DNA of 64,000 nt from an uncultured Corynebacterium sp. (lineage in GTDB: Bacteria; Actinomycetota; Actinomycetes; Mycobacteriales; Mycobacteriaceae), in assembly GCA_946220775.1 (NCBI GenBank), contig CAMIFC010000005.1:27611-91610 (forward strand), read 5' to 3'. The notes beneath the pieces were generated by a model that was given only the letters and a program-made list of their open reading frames with translations, did not search any database and was not told the DNA's origin. A program made the translations under genes and the position numbers. Below are positions 36,551-45,584 of this stretch, piece after piece (position 1 is the stretch's first letter; the number at the start of each line of letters is the position of its first letter).

Positions 36551-37705
36551 ATGGGGAACCATATGCGTTCAAACAGGGAAAAAGGCCACGACGTGGCCCA
36601 CAACGGTGAGTCGGCCATGGGTCGGGTAGCGGGTCGCGCGCACGACGCGGATGCTCATGGTGGGCGCCCAACCACGCGCACCAGGGTGGCGAGCACCACG
36701 GTGGAATTAGCTCCGGATGCTGTGCTCGCCATTTCGGGGGCGGCGGATGAAAACCTGCGGGTGGTGGAAGACGCCGTCGACGCGGATATTTTGACCCGCG
36801 GTAACCACCTCGTGCTGCGCGGGGAGGCCGGAGAGGTCGCTCGAACCCGCCGGATTCTGCAAGAAATGATCACGATGGCCGACCGTGGTCAGCCGGTGAC
36901 CCCCGATCTCACGCGCCGCATCATTACGATGCTGGAGGACCAGGGGCACACGTTGAAGTCCAGTGCCGGGCCCATCGTGGCGTACCGGGGTAAAGCGGTG
37001 CGACCGAAGACACTCGGTCAGGAAGAATACGTCGAAGCGATCGATGATCACTCGGTGGTATTTGGCATCGGACCTGCGGGAACAGGCAAGACCTACCTGG
37101 CGATGGCCAAGGCGGTTCAGGCTCTGCAGAGCAAGGAAGTCTCGCGCATCATCCTGACCCGACCGGCTGTGGAAGCCGGTGAGAAGCTGGGATTCCTGCC
37201 CGGCACGCTCGGCGACAAGATTGACCCATACCTGCGGCCACTGCACGATGCGCTGCGGGAAATGGTGGACCCGGAGCTGATTCCGCGGCTGATGGAATCC
37301 GGCGTGATCGAAGTGGCACCGCTGGCTTATATGCGCGGTCGCACGCTGAACAACAGTTTCGTGATCCTGGATGAGGCGCAAAACACGACTCCCGCGCAGA
37401 TGAAGATGTTCCTCACCCGCTTGGGCTTCGGCTCCAAGATGGTGATTACCGGTGACCTGACCCAGGTGGATCTGCCGAACCGGCAGCGTAGTGGCTTGGA
37501 AACCACCCGGGACATTTTGCGCGGGGTTGATGGTATCTACTTCGCAGAGCTCGACGCCGACGACGTGGTGCGTCACCGGTTGGTCACCAAGATCGTCAAC
37601 GCTTATGAACGCCATGAGGCGGAAGAGGAACTGCGCCGACAGGATGCGGCGGAGATCCACGAGGAACGCCGTGCGAAACACGACTCAAACAGAAAGGCTC
37701 ACTGA
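36551..37705 (+). CDS. phoH: PhoH-like ATPase
   Basis: PhoH-family P-loop ATPase, 384 residues from ATG 36551, or 380 from ATG 36563, which has a better purine stretch before it. N-terminal KH-like region, then Walker A GPAGTGKTYLAM, Walker B FVILDEAQNTT and MVITGDLTQVDLPN. The first 60 residues vary in this family and are rich in charged residues. Probably cotranscribed with ybeY (stop and start overlap ATGA). Likely RNA-related function. Confidence 0.93.
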   Translation: MGNHMRSNREKGHDVAHNGESAMGRVAGRAHDADAHGGRPTTRTRVASTTVELAPDAVLAISGAADENLRVVEDAVDADILTRGNHLVLRGEAGEVARTRRILQEMITMADRGQPVTPDLTRRIITMLEDQGHTLKSSAGPIVAYRGKAVRPKTLGQEEYVEAIDDHSVVFGIGPAGTGKTYLAMAKAVQALQSKEVSRIILTRPAVEAGEKLGFLPGTLGDKIDPYLRPLHDALREMVDPELIPRLMESGVIEVAPLAYMRGRTLNNSFVILDEAQNTTPAQMKMFLTRLGFGSKMVITGDLTQVDLPNRQRSGLETTRDILRGVDGIYFAELDADDVVRHRLVTKIVNAYERHEAEEELRRQDAAEIHEERRAKHDSNRKAH

Positions 37706-38301
37706 TGAGCATTGAGGTTTTTAACGAGTCCGGTTGGGGCGAGATCAACGAAGAAGAGTTGATCGACATTGCCCGCTACACCTTGTGGACTCTGGACGTG
37801 CACTCATCAGCAGAGCTCTCCATCCACATTGTCGATGAGGACACGATGGCTGACCTCCACGTGCGCTGGCTCGACCTGCCGGGGCCAACGGACGTGATGA
37901 GTTTCCCGATGGACGAGCTCACCCCGGGCTGGGGCCGCAAGGACGGGCCGCCGACGTCCTCCGCGATGCTGGGTGACATCATGCTGTGCCCGAGCTTCGC
38001 CAAGGGGCAGGCCGACCGAGCTGGGCACTCGCTGGCCCATGAGCTCGACTTGTTGACCGTGCATGGTGTGCTGCACCTGCTGGGCTTCGACCACGTCACC
38101 GCCGAAGATGAGCAGCGGATGTTCTCTCTGCAGAACGAGGTGCTGGCGAATTGGTATGACAGCCAGGAAGAACGTGGCGTGAAGTTTGGCCCGAAGCCAT
38201 CTGGAGCGTCGGCGTTCCCTACGGCCGCGGATCGGGACGATTCCGGCGACACCGGCAGCGACGGCGATTCCGACGCGGCCGACCCCGACCCCGCCAAGTA
38301 G
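37705..38301 (+). CDS. ybeY: Endoribonuclease YbeY (rRNA maturation)
   Basis: 198 residues, metal-dependent RNase for 16S rRNA 3' processing and quality control. The zinc site is LTVHGVLHLLGFDHVTAEDEQRMF (HxxxHxxxxxH), preceded by LDLPGPTDVMSFPMDE. C-terminal acidic tail (DRDDSGDTGSDGDSDAADPD) is longer than usual. Overlaps phoH by 1 bp and is followed 6 bp later by the CNNM gene. Confidence 0.95.
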   Translation: MSIEVFNESGWGEINEEELIDIARYTLWTLDVHSSAELSIHIVDEDTMADLHVRWLDLPGPTDVMSFPMDELTPGWGRKDGPPTSSAMLGDIMLCPSFAKGQADRAGHSLAHELDLLTVHGVLHLLGFDHVTAEDEQRMFSLQNEVLANWYDSQEERGVKFGPKPSGASAFPTAADRDDSGDTGSDGDSDAADPDPAK

Positions 38302-38307
38302 CGCCTC

Positions 38308-39777
38308 ATGGACGTGATGATGTGGCTGGGCATTGTCGGTGCCGTGTTGGCACTGGGCTTGGGCGCGGTGCTCTCGCTTGCGGAGACCGCGGTGTCATCC
38401 CTGTCCGAAGCCCGCGTCGAAACCTTCGTTAAAGACGAGCGGCCGGGCGCCCTGCGCCTGCTTCGGGTCGTTCACAATCGCGCGGAGCACATCAACTTGC
38501 TGGTGCTGTTGCGCACGGTGTGCGAGACCACTGGAGCGGTGCTGGCCGCCGCCCTGTTCCTCCAAGGCGTGGGGCTGCATCCGTGGGCGTTGGTGGCAGC
38601 GGTTGCCATCCCGACGTTGGTCACCTTCGTGCTCATTGGCGTGTTCTCCCGAACGCTAGGACGCCAGAATCCCTACAGCATTTCCTTGGCCGCAGCCCCC
38701 GTGCTGCTCGGGTTGAAGCGGGTGTTCGGGTTTGCGTCGAAACTGCTGGTGAAGATCGGTTCCGTGCTATCCCCAGGGCGGGGTTTTCGGGACGGCCCCT
38801 TTGCCACAGAAATTGAGTTGCGCGAGATCGTGGATATCGCCACCGAACGTGGCATTGTGGAGACCGATGAGCGCCGGATGATTCAATCCGTGTTCGATCT
38901 GACGTCCACGACGGCAAGAACGGTGATGGTGCCGCGTACCGACATGGTGTGGATCGAGGACACGAAATCCGCGGGTCAGGCGACGGGCCTGTGCGTGCGA
39001 TCGGGGCTGTCGCGCCTTCCAGTCATTGGCGAGGACGTCGATGACATTGTGGGGATGGTGTATCTTAAGGACCTCGTGGCGCAGACGTATCACGATACGG
39101 ACGCGGGGCGGGAAACTCCGGTCACGGATGTGATGCGTGCACCGACGTTCGTGCCGGACTCCCGGATGCTGACGGATCTGCTGGAAGACATGCAGCGGGA
39201 TCACATTCATATCGCGGTGTTGGTCGATGAATACGGTGCTGTGGCCGGGCTGATTTCGATTGAGGATATCTTGGAAGAAATCGTCGGTGAGATCACCGAC
39301 GAGTATGACGAAGATGAAGACCACCCCATCGAGGAGCTGTCCGAGGGGTGCTTCCGTGTCAGCTCCCGGCTGAGTCTGCAGGAACTTGAAGAACTATTCA
39401 ACGACCATTTCGCGGATTCAGCTGGGGGAGTGGCGTCCGAAAAAGAAGACGAACAAGGCGACAACGACAACGACGACGAAGATCAGGAACGCAGCCCCGA
39501 CGAACGCCTGCCTGACATTGAGTTCTCCGACGCACAGCACGAAGAAGTGGATACGGTGGCAGGGCTCGGTGCGTTTGAGCTGGGTAAGGTGCCCATGCCG
39601 GGCGCGGAGGTCACGACCGCTGGGTTGCACCTAGTTTTCGAAGGCGGCCATGATAAGCGTGGGCGCTATATTGTGAAGTCTGCGGTTGTACAGCGTGCGG
39701 CGGACAGCGCTTCCGATGAAGAAGGCCAGTCCGAAACCGAAGGTAGCGATCAGGACGCCACCGCCGAAACCGAATAA
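38308..39777 (+). CDS. CNNM/CBS-domain membrane protein (HlyC/CorC family)
   Basis: 489 residues. Three to four N-terminal membrane helices form the CNNM transporter domain (EVALGLGAVLSLAETAVSS-type start, then FLQGVGLHPWALVAAVAIPTL). Next a CBS pair (VMVPRTDMVWIEDTKSAG and MRAPTFVPDSRMLTDLLEDM, with HIAVLVDEYGAVAGLISIEDI), then a CorC/HlyC C-terminal domain. An acidic insert (SEKEDEQGDNDNDDEDQE) containing a motif copy at 39431 splits that domain, and an acidic tail closes it. Probably magnesium or cobalt related. Confidence 0.9.
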   Translation: MDVMMWLGIVGAVLALGLGAVLSLAETAVSSLSEARVETFVKDERPGALRLLRVVHNRAEHINLLVLLRTVCETTGAVLAAALFLQGVGLHPWALVAAVAIPTLVTFVLIGVFSRTLGRQNPYSISLAAAPVLLGLKRVFGFASKLLVKIGSVLSPGRGFRDGPFATEIELREIVDIATERGIVETDERRMIQSVFDLTSTTARTVMVPRTDMVWIEDTKSAGQATGLCVRSGLSRLPVIGEDVDDIVGMVYLKDLVAQTYHDTDAGRETPVTDVMRAPTFVPDSRMLTDLLEDMQRDHIHIAVLVDEYGAVAGLISIEDILEEIVGEITDEYDEDEDHPIEELSEGCFRVSSRLSLQELEELFNDHFADSAGGVASEKEDEQGDNDNDDEDQERSPDERLPDIEFSDAQHEEVDTVAGLGAFELGKVPMPGAEVTTAGLHLVFEGGHDKRGRYIVKSAVVQRAADSASDEEGQSETEGSDQDATAETE

Positions 39778-39799
39778 TAAACGATAAAACGAATAATCA

Positions 39800-40888
39800 A
39801 TGACAGAAAATGAGTGGCAGATGACTCACCCCGAATTTCCCGACCTCGACGAACTCGAGGCCAGTGGCGCGGCCGTCACGCCTGAGGAGATGCAGAAACT
39901 CAGCGAGGAGACGCTGGGGGAGACCCCCGAAGGGTTCCGATCTGGTTTTGTGAGCTTCGTTGGGCGGCCGAACACGGGCAAGTCCACGCTGACCAATGCG
40001 CTGGTTGGGGAGAAGATCGCGATTACGGCGGATCAGCCGGAAACGACTCGCCACCCGATTCGCGGGCTGGTCCACCGGCCGGATGCGCAGATTGTTTTGG
40101 TGGATACTCCGGGGTTGCACCGGCCGCGCACGCTGTTGGGCGAGCGGCTCAATGATGTGGTCAAGGAAACTTACGCGGATGTGGATCTGATCTGCGTGTG
40201 TGTCCCGGCCAATGAGAAGATCGGTCCGGGGGATCGCTGGATCGTGGATAACGTCCGCAAGGTGGCGCCGAAAACCCCGTTGCTGGGTGTGGTGACGAAG
40301 ACTGACACGGTGGGTCCGGACCAAATCGGTGCGCAGCTGTTGGCGCTGCACGCGATGCTCAACGAGGCGACGGAGGACGCGGACGGTGCGCAGGGGCGCA
40401 CGGCAGGAAACGAGTCCCGTCGGCAGGAGAACATTGAGGTCGTTCCGGTGTCTGCCAACGAAGCCTTCCAACTTGATACCCTGCTGGAGGTGATGACGGA
40501 TTATCTGCCGGAAGGACCGAAGTTCTATCCGGATGACCACGTGACGGATGATGATACGAAAACTCGAATCGCGGAGCTGATTCGCGAGGCCGCGCTCGAT
40601 GGCCTGCATCACGAGCTGCCGCACTCCGTGGCGGTCAAGGTTGACGAGATGATGCCGTCACCGACCCGCGATGGCGTGCTGAATATTCACGCGATTATTT
40701 ACGTGGAGCGAGATGGGCAGAAAGATATTCTTCGGGGGCACAAGGGGCACCGGCTGTCCCGCATCGTGCATCGTTCCCGTTTGGAAATTATCAAGTTGCT
40801 GGATCAAAATGTGTATCTAGATGTGCGGCTGAAGACGGCCAAGAATTGGCAATCGGATCCGAAAGAACTTGGAAAGCTCGGGTTCTAA
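39800..40888 (+). CDS. era: GTPase Era
   Basis: 362 residues. G1 GRPNTGKSTLTN, switch/G2 TTRHPIRG, G3 VDTPGLHRPR, G4 TKTD. C-terminal KH domain: ERDGQKDILRGHKGHRLSRI, RSRLEIIKLLDQNVYLDVRLKTAKNW. Binds the 3' end of 16S rRNA and helps small-subunit assembly. Extra N-terminal 50 residues precede the GTPase domain. Insert after TKTDTV (ATEDADGAQGRTAGNESRR) is longer than in E. coli. Confidence 0.95.
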   Translation: MTENEWQMTHPEFPDLDELEASGAAVTPEEMQKLSEETLGETPEGFRSGFVSFVGRPNTGKSTLTNALVGEKIAITADQPETTRHPIRGLVHRPDAQIVLVDTPGLHRPRTLLGERLNDVVKETYADVDLICVCVPANEKIGPGDRWIVDNVRKVAPKTPLLGVVTKTDTVGPDQIGAQLLALHAMLNEATEDADGAQGRTAGNESRRQENIEVVPVSANEAFQLDTLLEVMTDYLPEGPKFYPDDHVTDDDTKTRIAELIREAALDGLHHELPHSVAVKVDEMMPSPTRDGVLNIHAIIYVERDGQKDILRGHKGHRLSRIVHRSRLEIIKLLDQNVYLDVRLKTAKNWQSDPKELGKLGF

Positions 40889-40948
40889 CCCATCGCATCA
40901 GCTAAATTGTTGAACAATAATGAATTTTAGGAAATTTGAGGAGCGTGC

Positions 40949-41611
40949 ATGACCACCCCGAGTGGTAGTCCACAGCAGCCTGAACAGTCGGCACAAGACG
41001 CAGTGGGATCGCAGCCATGCGACCCAGCGCCATCCCTCGGCGCAGAGCGGGATTCCTTTTTCGGTGCGCTCTTCGACTTCAGCTTCGGCCGCTACGCCAC
41101 CCCCATGATCGCCCGCGCGCTGTACCTGCTGGTGTTCATTGTGATTGCCTCTGTGGTGCTGCTGGGGCTCGTTGGCTTGGTTAGCAGCTTGCTGACTGGC
41201 GCCGGGCTGGGCATCCTGGCGTTCGTTCTTGGCGTGCCGCTGTTGGTGCTGACGGCGCTTGCTGGGCTGGCGCTGTACCGCATCTACTTGGAGGTCGCGG
41301 TGTCCATTATCCGCACCTCGCAGTCGGTGCAGGCGATCGACGCGCGTCAGGCTCGCGAGTTGGGTCGCGCGGATTGGGACGCCAACACATTTACCAACAC
41401 AGAGAACACAAACGAAGTCGCGGCGGATCCCACGACGGCGCCTGAGCCCAAGCTGCCAGAAGGGTTCCGGGAGCAGCTCGACAACATGGATTACGGCGAA
41501 GGGGCAGCCGCACCGATGCCGCCTAGTGGGCAGCCGCAGCCTGGCGTGCCGACGCAGCCTGGTGCGCAGCCCCAGCCAAAGCGCAATGAGCCGGAAGACC
41601 CTGCACAGTGA
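40949..41611 (+). CDS. DUF4282-domain membrane protein
   Basis: 220 residues. An N-terminal Gln/Pro/Ala tail leads to FFGALFDFSFGRYATPMIARALYLLVFIVIA, a second helix (LGLVGLVSSLLTGAGLGILAFVLGVPLLVL) and RIYLEVAVSIIRTSQSV, matching DUF4282 membrane proteins. The C-terminal tail is Pro/Gln-rich. Its TGA overlaps the start of a smaller relative by one base. Confidence 0.7.
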   Translation: MTTPSGSPQQPEQSAQDAVGSQPCDPAPSLGAERDSFFGALFDFSFGRYATPMIARALYLLVFIVIASVVLLGLVGLVSSLLTGAGLGILAFVLGVPLLVLTALAGLALYRIYLEVAVSIIRTSQSVQAIDARQARELGRADWDANTFTNTENTNEVAADPTTAPEPKLPEGFREQLDNMDYGEGAAAPMPPSGQPQPGVPTQPGAQPQPKRNEPEDPAQ

Positions 41612-41988
41612 TGCGCGTGTTGACTGACTTTGGGTTTTCCAGAGTTATTTCTCCAGCCGTCGTCCGTTTGTTGTACGTGCTGGGCGTCGTCGTCATTGTG
41701 ATCAATGCCGTTGTGATGATTCTCGGTTCTGCGTTGGGCGTGGTGGGAATTGGCGTGTCTATCAACGGGTTTGATGATTCCGCGTTCCTCACGAATTCCG
41801 AGCAGCCGTCGTTTGTTCCGTCGCCGGCGGGCATATTGCTATCGGTGGTGATGTACACGGTGTTGGCGTTGGTAGAGATTGCGACGTTGCGCATCGGACT
41901 GGAGGTCGCTGCGGCGTTCCTCAGTACTTGTGCAGCGTGGGAGCGGATTCAGGAGCGCGAGCGCTTGGTCGCCAGCGAGCGTCGTTAG
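41611..41988 (+). CDS. Second DUF4282-like membrane protein
   Basis: 125 residues from ATG 41611, coupled to the previous gene (TGATG). Two hydrophobic helices flank the conserved family end RIGLEVAAAFL; DUF4282-like. It looks like a tandem relative of the preceding gene, without its long tails. Unknown function. Confidence 0.6.
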   Translation: MRVLTDFGFSRVISPAVVRLLYVLGVVVIVINAVVMILGSALGVVGIGVSINGFDDSAFLTNSEQPSFVPSPAGILLSVVMYTVLALVEIATLRIGLEVAAAFLSTCAAWERIQERERLVASERR

Positions 41989-41998
41989 GCTCGTCGGC

Positions 41999-42769
41999 AT
42001 GTCCAGCTTTTCGCGTCGCCCGAATTTTCGCGACGAGGCCTTTGTCCTGCGGAGTTATAAGCTGGGGGAGGCCGACCAGATCCTGGTGATTCTGACGAAG
42101 AATCATGGGATTGTGCGTGGCGTGGCGAAGGGGATTCGCAAGACGAAGTCGCGGTTTGGCGCGCGGCTCGACCGGTTTTCCAAGGTCAACGTGCAGATTT
42201 ATTCCGGTCGCAACTTAGGGAAAATCACCGATGCGGCCAGCGTGACCAGCTACGCCCCCGCGATCGTTGAGGATGTCGACCGTTTCGTCGCGGGCGTGGC
42301 GATGCTGGAGGTCGCCCAGATCCTCGCCACGGCGGAAAGCTCGTCGCGTTCCGTTTTTTCTTTTTTGGACGCCAACCTGGCGCTACTGACGACCTCCACC
42401 ACGATGGATTTTCCGGTGCCACAGGCGCTCCCGCCGATCACTGTTGCGGACCGCTTTGTGATTCAAGGCCTCGCTGACGCTGGGTGGATGCCGAGTTTGG
42501 TGGATTGCGCTCAATGCGGAAAGCCGGGGCCACACCGGGCATTTCACCCGCGCGCTGGGGGTGCGGTGTGCGTGATGTGTCGACCGCCGGGGTCATCGAC
42601 TCCGCCCCCGGAGGCGGTGCGCCTCCTATGGCTGCTGGCGAATGACCGGATGGGGGTTGCCGTGCAGGTGGCGAAGGATCCCACGGTGGTGCGGGCAGCA
42701 CATGAGCTGCTGCTCGGGCATCTGCGCCAGCAACTGGATGTGAACTGCCCGGCTTTCGCTTCGCTGTAG
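41999..42769 (+). CDS. recO: DNA repair protein RecO
   Basis: 256 residues, RecFOR recombination mediator. N-terminal OB-fold: DEAFVLRSYKLGEADQILVILTKNHGIVRGVAKGIRKTKSRFG. Zinc motif CAQCGK...CVMC in the middle (residues about 165-190). ATG 41999 is the family start. A motif copy with a full T-tract lies at 42367 (codes FSFLDANLAL). Sits between era region and uppS, a standard order. Confidence 0.92.
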   Translation: MSSFSRRPNFRDEAFVLRSYKLGEADQILVILTKNHGIVRGVAKGIRKTKSRFGARLDRFSKVNVQIYSGRNLGKITDAASVTSYAPAIVEDVDRFVAGVAMLEVAQILATAESSSRSVFSFLDANLALLTTSTTMDFPVPQALPPITVADRFVIQGLADAGWMPSLVDCAQCGKPGPHRAFHPRAGGAVCVMCRPPGSSTPPPEAVRLLWLLANDRMGVAVQVAKDPTVVRAAHELLLGHLRQQLDVNCPAFASL

Positions 42770-42790
42770 CGAGACTGCTGACACATTCTT

Positions 42791-42841
42791 TGTTCACCGT
42801 ATTGAACACTTAGTGCAGGTCATGAACACTTTGGTTAGGGG
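42791..42841 (+). promoter_or_regulatory. Inverted and direct repeats upstream of uppS
   Basis: TGTTCA (42791-42796) and TGAACA (42803-42808) form a 6-6-6 inverted repeat; TGAACACTT recurs at 42803 and 42832. This is the recO-uppS gap. A possible operator; no known regulator assigned. Confidence 0.35.
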
Positions 42842-42865
42842 AGGTTCACTGGCACAATAGGCGGA

Positions 42866-43648
42866 GTGAACGCGAATCATTCTTCCGATAGTCAAGCCCC
42901 GGATCCTCACACCGCGACCCGGGAGCAGGTGCAGCAGATTCCTCATGAGCTGATCCCACGCCACATCGCGCTGGTGATGGACGGTAACGGTCGGTGGGCC
43001 GAAGAACGGGGCATGGTGCGTACCGAGGGGCACCGCCGTGGTGAATCGGTCCTTATGAGCCTCGTGGAGGAGTGCCTTGAACTCGGCGTGGACGCGCTGT
43101 CTGCTTATGCGTTTTCCACGGAGAACTGGCGACGATCCGCCGATGAGGTGCGCTTCCTGATGGGCTTCAACCGGGACGTGTTGCGCCGCCAGCGCGACTA
43201 CCTCAATTCCCTAGGCGTGCGCATCCGCTGGGCAGGCCGTCGCCCCCGGTTGTGGCGCAGCGTGATTAACGAGCTCGAGGCCGCCGAGGAGCTCACGAAG
43301 AACAACACGAAGCTCACCCTCTACATGTGCGTCAATTACGGTGGTCGCGCGGAAATTGCGGATGCGGCCAAGGCCATCGTCGAGGACGCCAGGCAGGGTC
43401 GGCTCAAGCCCCGGCAAATCACCGAGGCGAAATTCGCGGAATACCTTGACGAGCCCGATATGCCGGATGTGGATCTGTTTCTGCGCCCGTCTGGTGAGCA
43501 GCGCACCAGCAACTTTTTGATCTGGCAATCGGCTTACGCGGAGATGGTCTACCAGTCGGTTCTGTTCCCGGACTACACCCCGGCACACTTGCGAGCAGCG
43601 GTGCTGGAGTATGCGCAACGGGATCGCCGATTCGGTGGTGTGAAGTAA
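42866..43648 (+). CDS. uppS: Z-isoprenyl (decaprenyl/undecaprenyl) diphosphate synthase
   Basis: 260 residues, GTG start. Prenyl-lipid carrier synthase for cell-wall and arabinan building. HIALVMDGNGRWAEERGMVRTEGHRRGE carries the catalytic Asp and Gly/Arg; AYAFSTENWRRSADEVRFLM and DLFLRPSGEQRTSNFLIWQSAYAEMVY (substrate and metal binding) follow in order. Chain length cannot be told from sequence. Confidence 0.94.
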   Translation: MNANHSSDSQAPDPHTATREQVQQIPHELIPRHIALVMDGNGRWAEERGMVRTEGHRRGESVLMSLVEECLELGVDALSAYAFSTENWRRSADEVRFLMGFNRDVLRRQRDYLNSLGVRIRWAGRRPRLWRSVINELEAAEELTKNNTKLTLYMCVNYGGRAEIADAAKAIVEDARQGRLKPRQITEAKFAEYLDEPDMPDVDLFLRPSGEQRTSNFLIWQSAYAEMVYQSVLFPDYTPAHLRAAVLEYAQRDRRFGGVK

Positions 43649-43678
43649 AAAGCGTGAAGTAAAGAAGGGGTGGTTGGG

Positions 43679-44845
43679 ATGGCGTCCGGAAAAGAGACGG
43701 AAAGCACCGCAGAAAGCAACGAAAAGCCGACGAAGAAGCAGATCGCCACGTGGCGACGCTACCTGGCGAATGAGCGTGCGGAAGGCGCGGTGTACCGCGA
43801 GCTGGCGAACAAGAAAACCGGCGAGGAGCGCGAGATCCTGCTTGCCATCGCGGAGGCGGAGGCTCGTCACGAGGCGTATTGGCGGGCTCGCCTGGGCGAG
43901 TACGTTGGGCTGCCGCAGAAGGCGAGCTTCGGCACGCGTGTGAATGCGTGGATGGCGCGGCGATTCGGTTCGGTGTTCGTGCTCGCGCTGATGCAGTCCG
44001 CGGAGGAGCGCAATAAGTACATTGATGACGCCGACGCGGCCGACAGCATCGCCGCTGACGAAGCGATCCACGCGGAAGTCATTCGCGGGCTGGCCGCGCG
44101 GGGGCGGGCGAAGATGTCTGGCGACTTCCGGGCTGCGATTTTCGGGGCCAATGATGGGTTGGTTTCTAACCTCGCGCTGGTGCTCGGCATGGTCGGTACG
44201 GGAGCATCGTCGGAGGTCGTGCTGGTGACTGGCATCGCTGGCCTGTTGGCGGGTGCACTGTCGATGGCGGCGGGGGAGTACGTGTCCGTGAGTAGCCAGC
44301 AGGAGCTGTTGGCCGCGAACCGGCCGGCTGATGGGGCTGCGAGTGCGGTACCGAAGCTGGACGTGCGCGAAAACGAACTGGAGCTGGTGTACCGGGCTCG
44401 TGGCCTGGATCCGGTGGAGGCTCGGATGAAGGCGCAGCGGGTGTTTGAGGAGATCCTTCGTTCGCGTGCTCGCGCGACGGATGCGGCGGACGCGGATGCA
44501 GAAGTGGCCGAGGGGCTCGTGGTGAATTCAAGTGCCGCTATTGACCAGCCGGAATCACAGGAGGAGGCCGGTGGTTCGCCGATGTCCGCGGCGGTATCGA
44601 GTTTCTTGATGTTTTCGCTGGGCGCGATTATCCCGGTGCTGCCTTATATCTTCGGGATGGCGGGAGTGAATGCGGCACTGGTGGCCTGCGTTTTGGTTGG
44701 TATGTCGCTGATGTTCACTGGTGGGGTGGTCGGGCTGCTGTCTGGCATGCCTCCGGCCAAGCGCGCGTTCCGCCAGCTGGCTATCGGTGCGACGGCTGCG
44801 GGCGTGACGTACGCGCTCGGCTCGCTGTTTGATGTGAGTGTCTAG
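43679..44845 (+). CDS. VIT1/CCC1-family transporter with N-terminal ferritin-like helices
   Basis: 388 residues. N-terminal helices contain repeated Glu-x-x-His/Glu patterns (LANERAEGAVYRELANKKTGEEREILLAIAEAEARHEAYW), like rubrerythrin/ferritin-like domains. The membrane part has IFGANDGLVSNLALVLGMVG, typical of VIT iron/manganese transporters, and SMAAGEYVSVSSQQE. ATG 43679 follows AAGAAGGGG. The start codon itself lies inside an interspersed motif copy (43680). Likely iron or manganese export/sequestration. Confidence 0.85.
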   Translation: MASGKETESTAESNEKPTKKQIATWRRYLANERAEGAVYRELANKKTGEEREILLAIAEAEARHEAYWRARLGEYVGLPQKASFGTRVNAWMARRFGSVFVLALMQSAEERNKYIDDADAADSIAADEAIHAEVIRGLAARGRAKMSGDFRAAIFGANDGLVSNLALVLGMVGTGASSEVVLVTGIAGLLAGALSMAAGEYVSVSSQQELLAANRPADGAASAVPKLDVRENELELVYRARGLDPVEARMKAQRVFEEILRSRARATDAADADAEVAEGLVVNSSAAIDQPESQEEAGGSPMSAAVSSFLMFSLGAIIPVLPYIFGMAGVNAALVACVLVGMSLMFTGGVVGLLSGMPPAKRAFRQLAIGATAAGVTYALGSLFDVSV

Positions 44846-44871
44846 GGGTTAGTCGGTGTAGTTGGCGCCGG

Positions 44872-45300
44872 TTAGTTGGGCTTGGCGCAATTCGAGCACA
44901 GACCGAAAACTTCGGCGGTGTGCCCGGTCTTTTGGAATCCGTGCTTGGCGGCGGTGCTTGTTGCCCACTCCTCGACTGGACCACCATCAATTTCCACTGT
45001 CGAGCGGCAGTTGGTGCACACGAGGTGGTGGTGATGCGTTTCGCTCACACAGTGCCGGTACAGAGTTTCGCCCGAGGCATCATGAAGCGTATCGATCGCC
45101 CCGATTTCCGACAGCTGTTGAAGCGTGCGGTACACCGTGGTGAGTCCGACCTTGCGGCCTTCGGTGATGAGTCGTGCGTGAATGTCTTGAGCACTGGCGA
45201 ATTCTTCGACACTTTCGAGGATGTCAATGACGGCCGTGCGTTGTTTCGTATTTCGCTGCCCAATCTTCGGACGAGCTGGGGTTTCGTTGCTGTGGGTCAT
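44872..45300 (-). CDS. zur: Zinc uptake regulator, Fur family
   Basis: 142 residues. Winged helix LTTVYRTLQQLSEIGAIDTLHD, regulatory His-rich ETHHHHLVC and two structural CxxC pairs (CTNC, CSNC). ATG 45300 gives MTHSNETPARPK. Zur binds zinc and represses uptake genes; placed next to glyS and uppS as in other corynebacteria. Convergent with VIT gene (26 bp) and divergent from the 6C RNA promoter. Assignment as Zur rather than another Fur-family member rests on neighbourhood. Confidence 0.8.
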   Translation of the reverse strand: MTHSNETPARPKIGQRNTKQRTAVIDILESVEEFASAQDIHARLITEGRKVGLTTVYRTLQQLSEIGAIDTLHDASGETLYRHCVSETHHHHLVCTNCRSTVEIDGGPVEEWATSTAAKHGFQKTGHTAEVFGLCSNCAKPN

Positions 45301-45413
45301 GATTACCAGTCTACTTCGCGCTGTCTTGGTTTTCAATTAGTTTTCATTAGATGCTGTGGTGGGGTGAAAAATGGCCGTTTTTCGGACGCTAAAAGTCCGT
45401 CTCAAATTGGGGC

Positions 45414-45443
45414 TTGACGGGTATTCATCCGTTGGTATATATT
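45414..45443 (+). promoter_or_regulatory. Promoter of the 6C RNA
   Basis: TTGACG at 45414-45419 and TATATAT around 45436-45442 (16-18 bp spacer) give a strong sigma-A-like promoter, with the expected start near 45449, at the 5' base of the RNA. Confidence 0.7.
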
Positions 45444-45448
45444 TGGTC

Positions 45449-45584
45449 ATGGTTCCCTTGGATGTCAGCGCAATCCCCCCCCCGCGCTGCTCCAGTTACA
45501 GGGAACTAGGCCCCATCTCCCTTTGGGAGACAGAGTGGCCGGGACCCGCGGCAAATCCCCCCCCCTAGCTGCGGGTCTCTTTTA
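45449..45584 (+). ncRNA. 6C RNA
   Basis: Two stem-loops each with a run of nine C in the loop, the hallmark of the actinobacterial 6C RNA. First: CAGCGC, loop with C run 45475-45483, GCGCTG. Second: GACCCGC, C run 45557-45565, GCGGGTC followed by TTTT (45580-45583), so it doubles as terminator. Another small hairpin (TCTCCCTTTGGGAGA) sits between them. Length about 135 nt. 6C RNA (B11 in mycobacteria) is a trans-acting regulator whose C-rich loops bind G-rich ribosome sites. Ends are estimated from promoter and terminator. Confidence 0.85.
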
